A stretch of DNA of 9,498 nt from Bacteroidota bacterium (GCA_016844425.1 JAERML010000178.1:1-9498); one strand, 5' to 3'; shown: positions 1-6,294, counted from the first letter of the stretch. The notes: generated from the sequence alone by a model not told the origin. Made by a program: numbers and translations.

Positions 1-750
1 TATCAATCTCATATTTTATTCGATTCGCCTTGCAAAGATCGGTGGTGAGAAGTCGAATGCGGGTCAGCAGACTCTCGAGCGTATCGTGACGTGGGGAGAC
101 CGACCACACAATATCGCTCATTGCTTCTTCGGCCTCGGTCAGCAGGGAGCTGGTCTTGTCGAGAAATTCCCTGGCCTGCGGCGGGGCTTCGGGCATCTGC
201 TTCTTCACCGACTCGATGAAGAGCCCTGCGCTGCCGACAGTTGAAGCAAGGTCGTCATGCAGGTCACGGGCGATCCTCTCTCTCGTCTTGAGGCGCTCCT
301 CGTGAATTGCTTTTTCGCGTTCGAGCTGTTCCACTTTGCGACGGAGCTTTTGTGTGGACACATACCGCACGCCGCCGCCAAATGCAGCAGCGCCGGCGAT
401 CGTCATGCAGGCGATGAACCAGCCCGTCCTCCAGAATGGAGGAACAATGACAACTCTGATGGACGCTCCGGTTTCATTCCACACACCATCGTTGTTCGAT
501 CCTTTTACTCGAAAGATATATTCACCCGGATCAAGGTTCGTGTACCGCGCTTCGCGTCGAGTGCCACAGTAGATCCAATCCTTGTCAAATCCTTCCATTC
601 TGTATGCATACCGGTTGAGGCCGGGATTGGTGAATTCGAGTGCTGCGAATTCAAGCGAGAAGACGGTTTCTCCAGGCTCCAGCCGGACCTCCTGCAAAAT
701 GCCGATGTCTGCCCCCAGATCGACAGGCTGGTCGAACTTCTTGAATCCGG
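1..750 (-). CDS. Y_Y_Y - membrane helix - HisKA_3 kinase core, C-terminal continuation of the propeller sensor (partial at left edge)
   Basis: Read on the minus strand from 750 this frame is open to the window edge and continues the sensor as GFKKFDQPVDLGADIG. In order it encodes a Y_Y_Y Ig-like domain (LEFTNPGLNRYAYRMEGFD, DPGEYIFRVKGSNNDGVW), then a transmembrane helix at about 363-425 (GWFIACMTIAGAAAFGGGV). Next come a coiled-coil linker (KLRRKVEQLEREKAIHEERL) and a HisKA_3 box RERIARDLHDDLAS, whose His codon at 257-259 is the predicted phosphoacceptor. The segment SDIVWSVSPRHDTLESLL is typical of the region before the HATPase_c domain, which is outside the window. HisKA_3 kinases usually signal to LuxR/NarL-type DNA-binding response regulators, so one may lie to the left; that is inference. 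No obvious independent start precedes this part, so it is probably expressed only if the frame is intact in the real genome. Confidence 0.88.
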
Positions 751-2813
751 TAAGTAAGAGCGATCTGCGGAACGCCTGAGTTATCTCGAACGGAATCGGG
801 ATGAAAGATGTTGAAGCCGTTCACACCACCGAACAGCATGTGTCCATCGTTCATCTTGAAGTAGCAGTTCGTGTTGAATTCATATGACTGCAAGCCATCG
901 TCGGGTGTGTAGTTGCGAAACATCGGGTGATCGGGATCGCGTGTATCCATACGAGAAATGCCGCGGTTGGTGCTGATCCAAAGATTTCGTTTCTCATCCA
1001 TCAACACGCCATAGATGAAATCGTTCGGAAGGCCGTCTCTCATCCGGTAGACACGCCAGTTATCGTTCTGCGGATTGTAGCGGTTGAGACCTTCTTCCGT
1101 CCCGATCCAGAGGATGCCATCAGGGTCGATCAGGATGGTCTTGACCCGGTTGTGTGATATCGAGTTGATTGAACCGGGGATGTGCGTGAATTGTTTTTCC
1201 ACCGCGCCATTGTTGTGTACTTTTAGCATTCCGGCTCCCAGGGTTCCGATCCACAAGGCGCCGTCGGAAGTGGGACTGATGACGTTGATTGCAGGAGGAA
1301 GGGCAAGGCCGGTTAAACCGATTGTTGAGAGTACCTGTTCCACATGCCCGCGTCTACGGTCGAATTTGAGCAGACGCGTGATTGTGCCGATCAAGATTGT
1401 GCCGGAAGAATCCTCACACAGGGAGGCAACAACCTTGCCGCGCTGATCACCGGCGGTAAATGATGATATGTCGTGGTGCTTGAAATTGCCCGTGCCCCTG
1501 TCGAATTCATCCAACCCGTCCGTCGTCCCTATCCAGATGCTTCCCGTCTTGTCTTCAAGGAGGGCGAGAATTGTGTTGCCACAAAGACCTCGCGGATCAG
1601 AAGAGTGGCGATAGCGTTTCACTCGACCGGTGTTCCGGTTGAGCACCGAGAGTCCCTGGTCATACATCCCGAGCCACACGTCGCCAAGGTGGTCAACCAT
1701 GAGAGCCTTGAAGAAGTTATCGCCTGTCGCATTGACGTCCGACTGCGGCAGCAGGATGTGATTAAACTTGTTCGGGTACGGATTCAGTTTCACAACGCCA
1801 GCGCCATCATAGCCCACCCACAACAATCCCGAACGATCGCGGAGAATTGCGGAGACCCCTTCGTAGCGGGCATTCTTCGTTCCTTCGTCCGATGGCTTGA
1901 AAGAATGAAACCTCCCCGTTGCTTGGTCGAGGTAACATAGCCCACGACGGATCGTGCCAAACCAGAGCATTCCATCATTGTCTTCACAGACGCTGCGCAA
2001 GTGGTTGTCGATGAGACTTGTCGGATTGAGCGGGTCGTTGATATAGTGTTGCCAGCGACCGGTACCGGGGTTAAAAGACCACACTCCCTTGTCAACCGTT
2101 GCAAACCAGTAGACACCCCCATGGTCTTTCCATGAGCGAAACGGAAAGAGCTTCTGATCCTTTTCACCAACAGGCACGCGCCGGATCGTCCCAGTGGTCC
2201 TTTCATACCGGAACAAATACTCGGTGGTTCCAAGCCAGACATTCCCGCTATCGTCTTCGTGCAACACCGTGATGCCGGGAATCGGTGCGGCCGGTTGAAA
2301 TTCCGACAACGCAACTTGCTTCAATGCGCCACTCACAGGGTCGAGAATCGCCAGACCGTTGATTGTCCCGAACCAGAGCAGACCCTCGTGGTTCTCAAGG
2401 ATGGTTCTTGTGGGCGCTTCGAGATATGTTCCCTTATACCGTGGTTGATCGGCGAGACGGGCAAACGACTCTGTACGTGGATCATATCGATGAATGCCGG
2501 CTGCAGTTCCCACCCAGATTGCTCCGGACGTATCCTCGCACAACGACCACACGAGGTTGTTGGACAACGACGTGGAGTCCTCCGGGTTATGACGAAAGAC
2601 TCGGAAGGAATATCCATCATATCTATTCAGGCCGTCTGCGGTTCCAAACCAGAGGAATCCTCGCCGGTCCTGAAGGGTGCACCAGACAGAGCTTTGGGAA
2701 AGCCCGTCTTCAACCCCGTAGTGCTGGGTTCTGAACTGCGTTTGTCCGAACGAGTGGGGGTGTGCTGAAATGAAGAGCACTCCTGCGAGGAGTGCCGACA
2801 TCAATCGAGACAA
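651..2813 (-). CDS. Two-component propeller sensor, N-terminal part of a frameshifted histidine kinase
   Basis: This is the periplasmic sensing half of a one-piece sensor kinase. The TTG start at 2813 is preferred over the ATG at 2801 because it adds an Arg to the signal-peptide n-region (MSRLMSALLAGVLFIS, likely cleaved near FG-Q, residues 23-24). From residue about 45 to 675 there are some 13-14 copies of the Reg_prop motif, of the form D..G.LW.GT..GL...D (for example RRGFLWFGTADGLNRYDG and PDGILWIGTEEGLNRYNP). That number is typical of two stacked seven-bladed propellers. In family members these propellers, with the following Y_Y_Y domain, bind a ligand outside the cytoplasmic membrane. 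The frame is lost after VPQIALT at a 4-bp tandem duplication (751-758), so the last 35 or so residues of this reading frame are nonsense. The rest of the kinase continues in another frame (1-750). A promoter-like site lies at 2856-2886. The ligand cannot be told from the sequence. Confidence 0.9.
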   Translation of the reverse strand: MSRLMSALLAGVLFISAHPHSFGQTQFRTQHYGVEDGLSQSSVWCTLQDRRGFLWFGTADGLNRYDGYSFRVFRHNPEDSTSLSNNLVWSLCEDTSGAIWVGTAAGIHRYDPRTESFARLADQPRYKGTYLEAPTRTILENHEGLLWFGTINGLAILDPVSGALKQVALSEFQPAAPIPGITVLHEDDSGNVWLGTTEYLFRYERTTGTIRRVPVGEKDQKLFPFRSWKDHGGVYWFATVDKGVWSFNPGTGRWQHYINDPLNPTSLIDNHLRSVCEDNDGMLWFGTIRRGLCYLDQATGRFHSFKPSDEGTKNARYEGVSAILRDRSGLLWVGYDGAGVVKLNPYPNKFNHILLPQSDVNATGDNFFKALMVDHLGDVWLGMYDQGLSVLNRNTGRVKRYRHSSDPRGLCGNTILALLEDKTGSIWIGTTDGLDEFDRGTGNFKHHDISSFTAGDQRGKVVASLCEDSSGTILIGTITRLLKFDRRRGHVEQVLSTIGLTGLALPPAINVISPTSDGALWIGTLGAGMLKVHNNGAVEKQFTHIPGSINSISHNRVKTILIDPDGILWIGTEEGLNRYNPQNDNWRVYRMRDGLPNDFIYGVLMDEKRNLWISTNRGISRMDTRDPDHPMFRNYTPDDGLQSYEFNTNCYFKMNDGHMLFGGVNGFNIFHPDSVRDNSGVPQIALTYRIQEVRPACRSGGRHRHFAGGPAGAWRNRLLA
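751..758. repeat. 4-bp tandem duplication (TAAG x2) that breaks the sensor kinase frame
   Basis: The plus strand reads TAAGTAAG. Removing one TAAG unit restores a continuous protein (VPQIALTGFKKFDQPVD) with the spacing normal for propeller-to-Y_Y_Y junctions. Removing a single base would also restore the frame, with one extra Tyr. There is no slippery heptamer that would suggest programmed frameshifting. Confidence 0.75.
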
Positions 2814-2855
2814 AACGTGTGTGCCCGATGATTTTGAGAGGCGGTTTGTGTGGGC

Positions 2856-2886
2856 CTAAAGTAGTGGAGCGGTTGCTCAAAATCAA
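2856..2886 (-). promoter_or_regulatory. Bacteroidota-type promoter candidate for the sensor kinase
   Basis: On the minus strand TTG (2886-2884) is followed by 20 bases and then TACTTTAG (2863-2856), 7 of 8 matches to the known Bacteroidota -7 element TAnnTTTG. It sits about 43 bases upstream of the TTG start codon at 2813. The same TTG-N20-TAnnTTT arrangement occurs upstream of both hydrolase copies, which raises its credibility. No strong Shine-Dalgarno sequence precedes the start. Confidence 0.4.
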
Positions 2887-2985
2887 GTGCTCATGTCATA
2901 GGGATAGATCGAGGGGCTGATCTCAAAAGCAAACGGCTTTGCGGATTGTGAACACACCCGCCAGCTTGAAGCCTGCAGACATGAA

Positions 2986-3016
2986 TTGACTGGACGGAGA
3001 GAGTTTTGTACTTTTG
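2986..3016 (+). promoter_or_regulatory. Bacteroidota-type promoter candidate for hydrolase copy 1
   Basis: TTG at 2986-2988, a 20-base spacer and TACTTTTG at 3009-3016, a full match to TAnnTTTG. The TTG is part of TTGACT. The site lies 57 bases upstream of the hydrolase start at 3073. It is divergent from the sensor-kinase promoter candidate; the two share the 259-bp intergenic region 2814-3072, in which I see no other gene. Confidence 0.45.
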
Positions 3017-3072
3017 GGTGACCAGCGAAGATTGCCCGGGACGTTGTTGCCCTTCCGCGAAAGCGAAATCGA

Positions 3073-3750
3073 ATGATGAAGCCGAAGAAGCTCAAATTCA
3101 AAGCCACGAACACGGCGGGCGAGGTTGGCGCGTTGCTACTTGCTCCCGATGATGCACGCTGGCTCCTTGTGTTTGCTCACGGGGCCGGTGCAGGAATGCA
3201 TCACCCGTTTATGGAAGAAATGGGGCTGCGGCTTGCAACACGCGGGGTAGCCACGTTCCGATATCAGTTCCCGTATTTGGAACACGGCGGCAAACGACCG
3301 GATCCCAAACCCATCCTTCTAGCGACCGTCCGCTCGGCAATTGAGGTTGCCTCGCGGAGTGCGCCCGGTCTGACGGTGCTCGCTGGAGGAAAATCCATGG
3401 GTGGAAGGATGACCTCGCAGGCTGCGGCGGAAGAGCCGCTTCCTGGAGTACACGGGCTGGTGTTCTTTGGGTTTCCACTTCATCCGGCGGGAGCACCTTC
3501 TACCGGCCGTGCCGCGCATCTCCCAAACGTTGACCTTCCCATGCTGATTCTGCAGGGTACACGTGATGCACTGGCAGACCTCACGCTGCTTACACCAATA
3601 TGCAGGAATCTCGGTAAGCGGACGACGCTCCATGTAGTTGATGGGGCCGATCATTCCTTTCACGTGCTCAAATCATCCGGTCGAACCGATGGCGAAGTGC
3701 TGGATGAGCTCGCGGATGAGGTTGTGCGATGGGCACGAAAGATTGGATAG
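3073..3750 (+). CDS. Alpha/beta hydrolase, dienelactone-hydrolase-like / KANL3-Tex30-type (copy 1)
   Basis: A 225-residue cytoplasmic protein with no signal peptide and the full alpha/beta-hydrolase signature. The oxyanion-hole region is HGAGAGM (36-42). The nucleophile elbow is GGKSMGG with Ser108, the acid is Asp165 in QGTRDALAD, and the base is His194 in DGADHSFH. HGAGAGM together with GKSMGGR is characteristic of the small family related to human Tex30/KANL3 (COG3571-like), whose bacterial substrates are mostly unknown, so only a general esterase/hydrolase role can be stated. Translation starts at tandem ATG codons with no clear Shine-Dalgarno. A second copy lies at 5330-6044, about 85% identical in protein by my hand count over 200 positions. 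The stop codon TAG (3748-3750) directly abuts the stop of a convergent truncated gene, a sign of rearrangement at this end. Confidence 0.92.
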   Translation: MMKPKKLKFKATNTAGEVGALLLAPDDARWLLVFAHGAGAGMHHPFMEEMGLRLATRGVATFRYQFPYLEHGGKRPDPKPILLATVRSAIEVASRSAPGLTVLAGGKSMGGRMTSQAAAEEPLPGVHGLVFFGFPLHPAGAPSTGRAAHLPNVDLPMLILQGTRDALADLTLLTPICRNLGKRTTLHVVDGADHSFHVLKSSGRTDGEVLDELADEVVRWARKIG

Positions 3751-3757
3751 TTCAATC
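3151..3757 (+). repeat. Direct repeat, hydrolase copy 1 (partner at 5409-6017)
   Basis: The hydrolase coding regions are direct repeats with roughly 90% base identity; the first 60 or so bases from GATGATGCACGC are identical in both. Similarity reaches a few bases past the copy 1 stop (TTCAATC against GTCAATC) and then ends, where the truncated dienelactone hydrolase begins. Weaker similarity extends upstream into the promoter region. Recombination between the copies would delete the intervening ychF and dienelactone-hydrolase remnant. Confidence 0.75.
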
Positions 3758-3934
3758 TCCCCACCATTCATGCACGACAAGAATGCCCGGACGTTTGATG
3801 ATAAGCTTGTCATCGTAGGCGATGTAGCCTTTCAGAGTCACGCCCTCAGCGGTATACTCGACCTGCTTGCCGACCACCGCTGCGCGTGATACTACGACGC
3901 CCAAAAGCATGAGAGCGGAGATTGCGAAACGCAT
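3752..3934 (-). pseudogene. Secreted dienelactone hydrolase, N-terminal remnant
   Basis: This 60-codon frame starts at ATG 3934 with a good ribosome site (AGAAGGGGG at 3950-3942, 7-base spacing). It begins with a signal peptide (MRFAISALMLLGVVVSRA) and continues VVGKQVEYTAEGVTLKGYIAYDD and GILVVHEWWG. This is the standard N-terminus of secreted dienelactone hydrolases, which normally continue for about 200 more residues carrying the Cys-Asp-His triad. Here homology stops immediately after HEWWG, and GAT-TGA follows, in sequence that belongs to the 3' end of hydrolase copy 1. The gene has therefore lost its catalytic part by a rearrangement rather than by a point mutation. It follows the YchF-type gene by 82 bases on the same strand and could have been co-transcribed with it. 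A secreted stub of this length is unlikely to be functional. Confidence 0.8.
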
Positions 3935-4016
3935 GTGCGAACCCCCTTCTGATGTTGTTGAGAATGAACAGAATAATATGTGAAACTTGGTGGACCGAGA
4001 AGCCAGGAACAAAGTA

Positions 4017-4766
4017 TCAACTGTGCCGTATCGACATAATGTCCCCATCCTTTACAGTGTATTCTTTCCCCTCGAGTCTCCAATGGCCGGCCTCTTTGGC
4101 TTTGGCGAACGATCCTCCGTGAATGATGAAGTGATCGTAGTGGACGACCTCTGCCCGGATAAACTTGGTAAAGAAATCGGAATGAATTACGCCAGCAGCT
4201 TCCTGTGCCGTCATGCCGTTCCTGATCGTCCACGCCCTGCACTCATCCTCACCAACCGTGAAGAACGAGAGAAGTCCGAGCAGCGTGTACGCCTCACGGA
4301 TCAAGGTGTCGAGCGCGGATTCCTTAATACCGTATTCACCCATGAACACCTTCGCCTCATCTTCAGGAAGCTCCGACATCTCCATCTCAATCTTCCCGAA
4401 GAATGAGACGATCTTCGTGTGCTTGCCTTCTTTCTTCTCAGCGACACGCTTCACAAGGCTTTCTGCATCGTTAAGCTGGGATTCGTCGAGGTTCAACGCA
4501 ATGAGCATCGGCTTGATCGAAAGGAGCTGATAGGTTTTCAGGGTCAACATCTCTTCCTTTGTGAATTCGACTTCACGCAGCGGTTTTTCAGTTTCGAGTG
4601 CTTGATGACACTTCTCCAGGACAGGAAGTTCCAGCTTGAGTTGTGCATCCTGAGTTTTCATGACCTGCTTCTTGATTCTGTCGATGCGTGTTTCGACGAC
4701 CCCAAGGTCCGAGAGGATGAATTCCGTTTCAAACGATGAAATATCCCGCATGAAGTCGATGGTGCC
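4017..4766 (-). CDS. ychF: YchF-type NTPase, C-terminal part (G4, coiled coil and TGS domain)
   Basis: From GTIDFMRDISSFETEF onward this frame carries the rest of a YchF/OLA1-family P-loop NTPase. It has a helical hairpin (VETRIDRIKKQ to LEKCHQALE) and the nucleotide-base motif NLDE in KPMLIALNLDES. NLDE is the NxxE form which in YchF replaces NKxD and favours ATP over GTP. The C-terminal TGS domain has RAWTIRNGMTAQEAAGVIHS, FIRAEVVHYDHFI and KEAGHWRLEGKEYTVKDGD. The family acts as a ribosome-associated, redox-sensitive ATPase. The usual C-terminus FxFNV is replaced by MSIRHS. The real upstream part is in another frame (4767-5101); sequence upstream of 4766 in this frame does not look like YchF. 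Together the halves make about 360 residues, the normal YchF length. Confidence 0.88.
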   Translation of the reverse strand, partial: GTIDFMRDISSFETEFILSDLGVVETRIDRIKKQVMKTQDAQLKLELPVLEKCHQALETEKPLREVEFTKEEMLTLKTYQLLSIKPMLIALNLDESQLNDAESLVKRVAEKKEGKHTKIVSFFGKIEMEMSELPEDEAKVFMGEYGIKESALDTLIREAYTLLGLLSFFTVGEDECRAWTIRNGMTAQEAAGVIHSDFFTKFIRAEVVHYDHFIIHGGSFAKAKEAGHWRLEGKEYTVKDGDIMSIRHS

Positions 4767-5101
4767 ACAGGGTGAGGGACCGCGTCGTTTGCAAACAACC
4801 GGACAACCTGTACGAGTGTGTCGTTCGTTTTGACGTTCGAGAGGAAGTTGGTGGTGAACTGTGTCGACCCTGACTCGCCTTTTTTCAAGCCGACAACATC
4901 GACAAACTCGATCGTAGCATGGATCGTGCGTTCCGGAGAACATATCTCAGAACATCTGTCGAGCCGGGCATCAGGGACTTTAACAATTGCATGGTGTGCC
5001 TCCGTCTTTGTAAGCGCGGCTGGATCCAGATGGGTTTTGGTGATGGTCTGAAACAATGTTGACTTCCCTGAGAAGGGGAATCCGACGATTCCTATTTGCA
5101 T
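4658..5101 (-). CDS. ychF: YchF-type NTPase, N-terminal part (P-loop), frameshifted
   Basis: Starts at ATG 5101 with MQIGIVGFPFSGKSTLF. The Walker A/G1 loop is GFPFSGKS (residues 7-14), where classical YchF has GLPNxGKS. G3 is DVVG (EFVDVVGLKKGES) instead of the usual D(I/V)AG. The switch-I segment NFPFxTI of canonical YchF is not recognisable, so this is a divergent member, possibly a second paralogue besides a canonical YchF elsewhere. YchF-like sequence runs to VVRLFANDAVPHP (residue 111), then the frame is lost. One missing base at 4767-4768 separates it from the correct continuation GTIDFMRD; the remaining residues to 4658 are out of frame. Because both halves are otherwise well conserved, a sequencing error or a very recent mutation is more likely than old decay. 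Confidence 0.85.
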   Translation of the reverse strand: MQIGIVGFPFSGKSTLFQTITKTHLDPAALTKTEAHHAIVKVPDARLDRCSEICSPERTIHATIEFVDVVGLKKGESGSTQFTTNFLSNVKTNDTLVQVVRLFANDAVPHPVAPSTSCGIFHRLKRNSSSRTLGSSKHASTESRSRS

Positions 5102-5181
5102 GGGGTAATTCTGCTGTGAGGTGTTTATATTTGACGCCTACAATATACGAGAATTATTCGAATTCCACTGATCGAACGCAT

Positions 5182-5210
5182 TTGACAGTCAACAAAAACT
5201 ATTGTGCAAT
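5182..5210 (+). promoter_or_regulatory. Sigma70-like TTGACA box and TTGACAGTCAA palindrome
   Basis: A consensus TTGACA (5182-5187), 17 bases, then TGCAAT (5205-5210, 4 of 6 to TATAAT). The -35 hexamer is part of an 11-base perfect palindrome TTGAC-A-GTCAA (5182-5192). It lies in the 228-bp divergent region between ychF and hydrolase copy 2. It could be a chance match; the -10 is weak and this lineage generally uses TAnnTTTG. Confidence 0.2.
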
Positions 5211-5259
5211 TTGCCTCGATGCTGTTTCTACAGAACCCGAATCTCGTCTTTCTCCAGCA

Positions 5260-5290
5260 TTGATTCGCGGGATGGAGTTTTGTAGCTTTC
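5260..5290 (+). promoter_or_regulatory. Bacteroidota-type promoter candidate for hydrolase copy 2
   Basis: TTG (5260-5262), a 20-base spacer, then TAGCTTTC (5283-5290), 7 of 8 matches to TAnnTTTG. Alignment with the copy 1 site shows shared GAGTTTTGTA sequence just before the -7 element, so the promoter appears to have been duplicated with the gene. The GGAAGA at 5322-5327, just before the ATG at 5330, could serve as ribosome site. Confidence 0.35.
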
Positions 5291-5329
5291 CATGAATCGA
5301 TGGAATCGCGACGGAATGATCGGAAGAAC

Positions 5330-6044
5330 ATGAGGAAAGAGAAGGGACTCAAATTCAAAGCCACGAGCACATCGGACGCTGTAAGCGCATTGCTTCTGGT
5401 TGCCTGATGATGCACGCTGGCTCCTTGTGTTTGCTCACGGGGCCGGTGCAGGAATGCATCACCCGTTCATGGAGGAAATGGGGCTGCGGCTTGCAGCACG
5501 AGGTGTAGCCACGTTCCGATATCAGTTCCCGTATATGGAACAGGGCGGCAAACGACTGGATCCCAAACCCATCCTTCTAGCGACCGTCCGTTCGGCAATT
5601 GAGGTTGCCGCGCGGAGTACTCCCGGTCTGACGATGTTCGCCGGAGGAAAATCCATGGGCGGAAGGATGACCTCACACGCTGCGGCGGAAGACCCGCTGC
5701 CCGGAGTACAAGGGTTGGTGTTCTTTGGTTTTCCACTCCATCCGGCCGGAGCCCCTTCTACTGACCGCGCCGAACATCTCTCGAGCATCAATGACCCGAT
5801 GCTCTTCTTGCAGGGGACACGCGACACGCTTGCGGACCTCACGCTGCTCACGCCAATATGCAAGAAACTCGGCAAGCGCGCTGTACTCCACATTGTTGAT
5901 GGGGCCGATCATTCCTTCCACGTGCTCAAATCATCCGGTCGAACTAATGGCGAAGTGCTGAACGAGCTCTCGGATGAGGTTGTGCGATGGGCACGGGAAA
6001 TCGCAGAGAGTCAATCGCGCGCTACTACGTCCAAGTCAGGATGA
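5330..6044 (+). CDS. Alpha/beta hydrolase, Tex30/KANL3-type (copy 2), frameshifted near the start
   Basis: Paralogue of the hydrolase at 3073. The ancestral start is ATG 5330 (MRKEKGLKFKATSTSD), which lines up with copy 1 residue for residue until ALLL. There one extra base near 5399-5401 shifts the frame and TGA follows at 5405. Removing a T restores LLVPDDARW. The main frame is open from TTG 5400 to TGA 6044 (214 residues) and keeps the full triad: Ser85 in GGKSMGG, Asp142 in QGTRDTLAD, His171 in DGADHSFH. It may still be made from the TTG start with the first strand missing, or the insertion may be a sequencing error. Substitutions relative to copy 1 spare the catalytic motifs. The C-terminus carries a 12-residue extension (AESQSRATTSKSG) not found in copy 1. 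The stop lies 6 bases from the convergent sorting-domain remnant at 6051. Confidence 0.85.
5409..6017 (+). repeat. Direct repeat, hydrolase copy 2 (partner at 3151-3757)
   Basis: Second copy of the hydrolase repeat, same orientation, about 1.65 kb downstream of the end of copy 1. Differences are scattered substitutions, many at third positions. This indicates a duplication old enough to have diverged under selection rather than an assembly artefact duplicating one locus. Confidence 0.75.
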
Positions 6045-6050
6045 TGCAGA

Positions 6051-6200
6051 CTATCGCACAAGAACAAGTTTCTTCGTACCAGTGAACCCGCCGGCATGCA
6101 ACCTGTAGAAATACACACCGCTGCCGACAGAGGCTCCGTTTGACGACCTTCCATACCAATCAGCTGCATGGTGTCCACCCATTTGTGGGGAACACCGGGT
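6051..6200 (-). pseudogene. C-terminal remnant of a type IX secretion-sorted surface protein
   Basis: The minus strand reads, ending at TAG 6053-6051, ADWYGRSSNGASVGSGVYFY followed by RLHAGGFTGTKKLVLVR. This is a clear FlgD/Por-type C-terminal sorting end: the family pattern is WDGR.N.G..V.SGVYFYRL.AG.F..TKK..L.R. In-frame similarity goes back only to about 6195, where a TGA occurs and an inverted-repeat element begins. The usual NYPNPFNP start of the domain is absent. The natural stop codon survives, so only the upstream part of the gene is lost. It converges on hydrolase copy 2 with 6 bases between the stops. No start codon or signal peptide belongs to it, so it is a remnant and not a gene. 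Confidence 0.75.
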
Positions 6201-6226
6201 TCAATTTCTACATTCAATATTCCGTG

Positions 6227-6272
6227 TTCCTTGTTCGGTATTCACGGAGAAAAATGAATATCGAACAAGGAA
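6227..6272. repeat. 18-bp inverted repeat / hairpin inside the decayed region
   Basis: Left arm TTCCTTGTTCGGTATTCA (6227-6244) and right arm TGAATATCGAACAAGGAA (6255-6272) are complementary at 17 of 18 positions, the exception being a G-U pair if transcribed, around a 10-base A-rich loop. Flanking CATTCAATATTCC (from 6211) and TGATGAATG (to 6281) extend the symmetry loosely. No T-run follows, so it is not a standard terminator. It sits exactly between two surface-protein remnants and resembles the short AT-rich palindromic intergenic repeats of this lineage; whether it recurs in the genome cannot be seen here. Confidence 0.7.
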
Positions 6273-6294
6273 TGATGAATGGAGAAAGGGGTGT

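Noticed and set aside
257..757. Plus-strand 166-codon open frame
   Set aside because: It is antisense to the kinase part of the sensor, whose minus-strand reading shows clear Y_Y_Y and HisKA_3 motifs. The plus-strand translation has no recognisable domain.
751..758. Programmed ribosomal frameshift in the sensor kinase
   Set aside because: No slippery heptamer, stimulatory hairpin or internal Shine-Dalgarno was visible; a simple 4-bp duplication explains the frame change.
2883..3113. Minus-strand 76-codon frame upstream of hydrolase copy 1, considered as the missing part of the dienelactone hydrolase
   Set aside because: The translation has no hydrolase motifs and overlaps the promoter and start of hydrolase copy 1; it is chance.
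3073..6044. Composite transposon formed by the two hydrolase copies
   Set aside because: The repeats encode a hydrolase, not a transposase. No terminal inverted repeats or target-site duplications were seen, so a plain gene duplication is simpler.
6170..6196. Imperfect palindrome GGTGTCCACCC...TGGGGAACACC
   Set aside because: Only about 8 of 11 positions pair and it lies within remnant coding sequence; probably chance.
6011..6217. Minus-strand 68-codon frame starting MNVEIEPG
   Set aside because: It overlaps the sorting-tail remnant in a different frame; the GVYFY...KKLVLVR reading is clearly the meaningful one.
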